64,000 nucleotides of DNA. Origin: Streptomyces aurantiogriseus (lineage in GTDB: Bacteria > Actinomycetota > Actinomycetes > Streptomycetales > Streptomycetaceae). The notes under the pieces are model-generated. The model saw nothing but the letters and a program-made list of their open reading frames with translations, was not told where the DNA came from and ran no database searches. Numbering within the stretch: position 1 is the first letter of the stretch; every line of letters begins with the position of its first letter. The translations under genes and the position numbers were made by a program. Shown piece by piece: positions 61,439-64,000 of this stretch. Location: contig NZ_BMSX01000020.1 of the NCBI RefSeq assembly GCF_014649375.1, positions 146,852-210,851 of the forward strand, written 5' to 3'.

Positions 61439-62586
61439 GGCGCGATCTCCGGAACGTCGAGGCGGCGGCCCTCGGCCGAGGACTTCAGGCCCAGCTCGGC
61501 GAGCTGGACGCCACGGGCGCCGGCCAGCAGGTCCCAGTGGTAGGGGGCGTCGGCGTAGACGTGCTTGAGGAACAGCTCCCACTGGGCCTTGAAGCCGTTG
61601 TCGAACTCCTCGTTGTCCGGGACCTCCTGCCACTGGTCGCGGAAGGAGTAGGTGGCAGGGATGTCCGGGTTCCAGACCGGCTTCGGGGTGAGGGAGCGGT
61701 GCTGGACGCGGCAGTTGCGCAGGCCCGCGACCGCCGAACCCTCCGTGCCGTCGACCTGGAACTCGACGAGCTCGTCGCGGTTGACGCGCACGGCCCACGA
61801 CGAGTTGATCTGGGCGATCGCGCCACCCTCCAGCTCGAAGATGCCGTACGCGGCGTCGTCGGCCGTGGCGTCGTACGGCTTGCCGTTCTCGTCCCAGCGC
61901 TGCGGGACGTGGGTGGTGGCGATGGCCTGGACGGACTTCACGCGGCCGAACAGCTCGTGCAGCACGTACTCCCAGTGCGGGAACATGTCGACGACGATGC
62001 CGCCGCCGTCCTCGGCGCGGTAGTTCCACGAGGGGCGCTGGGCGGGCTGCCAGTCGCCCTCGAAGACCCAGTAGCCGAACTCGCCGCGGACGGACAGGAT
62101 GCGGCCGAAGAAGCCCCCGTCGATGAGCCGCTTCAGCTTCAGCAGGCCCGGGAGGAAGAGCTTGTCCTGGACGACGCCGTGCTTGATGCCGGCCGCGGCG
62201 GCGAGCTGCGCCAGCTCCAGGGCGCCGTCCAGACCGGTGGCGGTGGGCTTCTCGGTGTAGATGTGCTTGCCGGCCGCGATCGCCTTCCTGATCGCCTCCT
62301 CGCGGGCGGAGGTCACCTGGGCGTCGAAGTAGATGTCGACGGTCGGGTCGGCGAGGACGGCGTCGACGTCCGTCGAGATGTGTTCCAGGCCGTGCTGCTC
62401 GGCCAGCGCCCTGAGCGCGTGCTCGCGGCGGCCGACCAGGATCGGCTCCGGCCACAGCACGGTGCCGTCGCCGAGGTCGAGGCCGCCCTGTTCGCGGATG
62501 GCCAGGATGGAGCGGACCAGGTGCTGGCGGTAGCCCATGCGCCCGGTCACGCCGTTCATGGCGATACGCACCGTCTTGCGTGTCAC
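61435..62586 (-). CDS. Gfo/Idh/MocA-family oxidoreductase
   Basis: The 383-residue protein has the N-terminal Rossmann segment RIAMNGVTGRMGYRQHLVRS, the EKPTATG motif of the family with its catalytic lysine, and a C-terminal alpha/beta domain. It oxidises a cyclic or acyclic sugar with NAD(P). GTG at 62586 has GAAGGGA at good spacing. It is the first gene of the operon, transcribed from the LacI-site region. It could use inositol-like substrates, but the context does not prove this. Confidence 0.87.
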   Translation of the reverse strand: MTRKTVRIAMNGVTGRMGYRQHLVRSILAIREQGGLDLGDGTVLWPEPILVGRREHALRALAEQHGLEHISTDVDAVLADPTVDIYFDAQVTSAREEAIRKAIAAGKHIYTEKPTATGLDGALELAQLAAAAGIKHGVVQDKLFLPGLLKLKRLIDGGFFGRILSVRGEFGYWVFEGDWQPAQRPSWNYRAEDGGGIVVDMFPHWEYVLHELFGRVKSVQAIATTHVPQRWDENGKPYDATADDAAYGIFELEGGAIAQINSSWAVRVNRDELVEFQVDGTEGSAVAGLRNCRVQHRSLTPKPVWNPDIPATYSFRDQWQEVPDNEEFDNGFKAQWELFLKHVYADAPYHWDLLAGARGVQLAELGLKSSAEGRRLDVPEIAP

Positions 62587-62676
62587 GTCGGTCCCTTCGT
62601 AGGTCGTACGCAGCGTTCGTACGCGTCTCGTACGCGGTTGTGCGCGCCGCGTACGCCTTTTCCTGATCAGCGTTAC

Positions 62677-62690
62677 AGCAAGCGCTTTCT
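62677..62690. promoter_or_regulatory. LacI-type operator
   Basis: AGCAAGCGCTTTCT has the AAGCGCTT core typical of LacI-family operators. It lies between the divergent oxidoreductase operon and the LacI gene at 62885, which suggests repression of both. Confidence 0.75.
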
Positions 62691-62884
62691 ATCCAATGAG
62701 AAGCTAGCCTCTGACCAGCGGTCTGGACAAGACCGTGTCCATCCCGAGTTGTTCGAGGGGGCGAACAACCGGGGTCCTGGGACGTAAGGTCTGCTCGGCA
62801 CGCCCGGAACCATGCCCGTGGCGCGGCCTGTCTACGAGGGCGTACGACGACGTACGACGAGATGCGCGACCGGAGGACGACGAC

Positions 62885-63931
62885 ATGACGGTGACCCTGG
62901 CGGACGTGGCGGCCCGCGCGCAGGTCTCCCCCGCGACGGTGTCGCGCGTACTGAACGGGAACTACCCCGTGGCCGCATCCACCCGGGAGCGGGTGCTGCG
63001 GGCGGTGGACGAGCTGGACTACGTACTGAACGGGCCCGCGAGCGCGCTGGCGGCGGCCACCTCCGACCTGGTCGGCATCCTGGTCAACGACATCGCCGAC
63101 CCCTTCTTCGGGATCATGGCGAGCGCGATCCAGGCGGAGATCGGGGGGCCGGGCGGCAGAGCCGGCGGCGAGCGGCTGGCGGTGGTGTGCAACACCGGGG
63201 GCTCGCCCGAGCGTGAACTGACGTACCTGACCCTGCTGCAGCGGCAGCGCGCCGCGGCCGTGGTGCTGACCGGCGGGGCCGTGGAGAACGAGCCGCACGC
63301 GGCGGCGGTGGCGGCCAAGCTGCGGAAGCTGGGGGAGGCCGGGACGCGGGTCGTCCTGTGCGGGCGCCCGCCCGCCCCGGAGACCGGGGCGATCGCGCTG
63401 ACCTTCGACAACCGGGGCGGAGGACGGGAACTCACCGAGCACCTGATCGGTCTCGGACACCGGCGGCTCGGATACATCGCCGGCCCCGAGGAGCGGACGA
63501 CCACCCGGCACCGCCTGGAGGGTCACCGGGCGGCTCTGGCGGCCGCCGGCATCGAGGAGGACCCCCGCTGGACGGTCCACGGCCGGTACGACCGGCGGGC
63601 GGGCTACGAGGCGACGCTGGAACTGCTGCGCCGGGATCCGTCGCTGACGGCCGTGGTCGCCGCGAACGACTCGGTGGCCCTGGGAGCGTGCGCGGCGCTG
63701 CGGGAGTCGGGGCTGCGCATCCCCGAGGACGTCTCGGTCGCCGGCTTCGACGACCTGCCCTTCAGCATCGACGCGGTGCCCGCCCTGACGACGGTGCGGC
63801 TGCCGCTGGCGGAGGCGGGGGCGCGGGCGGGGCGGATCGCGATGGGACGGGAGGAGCCGCCGCCCGGGGGGATCGCCACGGTTCGGGGGGAGTTGATGGT
63901 GCGGGGGTCTTCTGGGGGGCCTCGGGGGTAG
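62885..63931 (+). CDS. LacI-family repressor
   Basis: The 348-residue protein has the headpiece TLADVAARAQVSPATVSRVLNGNYPVAA and the sensor domain DLVGILVNDIADPFFGIMASAIQAE. ATG at 62885 has GGAGG 9 bases upstream. It is divergent from the isomerase/DUF993/oxidoreductase operon and most likely controls it through the operator at 62677-62690. The last 15 residues are Gly-rich and of low complexity. Confidence 0.9.
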   Translation: MTVTLADVAARAQVSPATVSRVLNGNYPVAASTRERVLRAVDELDYVLNGPASALAAATSDLVGILVNDIADPFFGIMASAIQAEIGGPGGRAGGERLAVVCNTGGSPERELTYLTLLQRQRAAAVVLTGGAVENEPHAAAVAAKLRKLGEAGTRVVLCGRPPAPETGAIALTFDNRGGGRELTEHLIGLGHRRLGYIAGPEERTTTRHRLEGHRAALAAAGIEEDPRWTVHGRYDRRAGYEATLELLRRDPSLTAVVAANDSVALGACAALRESGLRIPEDVSVAGFDDLPFSIDAVPALTTVRLPLAEAGARAGRIAMGREEPPPGGIATVRGELMVRGSSGGPRG

Positions 63932-63941
63932 GTCGGGAGAG

Positions 63942-64000
63942 GGCCGGGGGCGGCCTCCGGGGTAGGCCGGAACAAGGCCGGGGGCGGCCTCCGGGGTAGG
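63942..64000. repeat. tandem repeat after the LacI gene
   Basis: A 25-base GC-rich sequence (GGCCGGGGGCGGCC, then TCCGGGGTAGG) occurs at 63942-63966 and again at 63976-64000, period 34. It may continue past the window. It could act as a terminator. Confidence 0.6.

Noticed and set aside
60287..63580. 1097-codon reading frame as one large fusion protein
   Set aside because: Only its last 383 codons (DUF993) are coding-like; the rest is an off-frame reading of the oxidoreductase gene and of the LacI region.

Overview
The window is high-G+C actinobacterial chromosome, almost certainly Streptomyces. Third codon positions are strongly G/C, GTG starts and 1-4 base stop/start overlaps are common, and it carries melC1-melC2 tyrosinase, Streptomyces-style GC-rich repeats and a CsoR-type copper operator. 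From memory (not checked here), the order melC, polysaccharide genes, small secreted proteins, copper genes, citA, recD-like helicase resembles the S. coelicolor core chromosome around SCO2700-SCO2750. No integrase, transposase, rRNA or CRISPR array was seen.

Layout. 0-3.6 kb: end of a dynamin-like GTPase gene, a tRNA-Arg(TCT), a Sfp-type phosphopantetheinyl transferase and an alpha/beta hydrolase. 3.6-7.6 kb: the most unusual locus. A divergent SpeD-like pyruvoyl decarboxylase faces a three-gene operon encoding a BpsA-type branched-polyamine synthase fused to a zinc ribbon and a GNAT domain, an FkbH-like HAD-IIIC enzyme and an acyl carrier protein. 7.7-9.6 kb: tyrosinase, its copper chaperone and a small secreted protein. 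10.2-21 kb: an exopolysaccharide operon (secreted protein, two GT4 glycosyltransferases, initiating sugar-phosphate transferase, Wzy-like polymerase, MurJ-like flippase, NodB-like deacetylase, Wzz-like protein, CelD-like GNAT), followed by a convergent GH26-like secreted hydrolase and an ATP-grasp/flavoprotein pair to 24.9 kb. 24.9-27.3 kb: lower-G+C patch with a small zinc-ribbon protein and three secreted two-cysteine paralogues.

27.3-31.9 kb: an ABC permease paired with an extracellular-hydrolase/ABC-ATPase fusion, then a lipoprotein. 32-39 kb: myo-inositol catabolism (iolA, iolD, iolB, a Cgl0158-type aldolase and iolC on the minus strand; an IolE-like isomerase divergent). 39.2-41.9 kb: an AraC regulator, a small HTH protein and a zinc alcohol dehydrogenase. 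42-45 kb: an MMPL exporter and divergent TetR regulator with a nested operator. 45-47.7 kb: copZ-copA behind a CsoR operator. 48.4-52.2 kb: citrate synthase and RecD2 helicase. 52.4-58.4 kb: ribose operon (LacI, RbsA, RbsC-RbsB fusion, RbsK, RbsD). 58.6-64 kb: a MOSC protein and a sugar-catabolic operon (TIM-barrel isomerase, DUF993, Gfo/Idh/MocA oxidoreductase) with a divergent LacI regulator.

How they work together. The polyamine/ACP locus is read here as a possible pathway for acylated, perhaps glycerylated, polyamines. The ACP needs a phosphopantetheine arm, which the nearby PPTase could add. The rest is metabolic and envelope biology: pigment, capsule synthesis and trimming, inositol and ribose use, copper export. 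All assignments come from reading motifs and gene order; no database search was possible.
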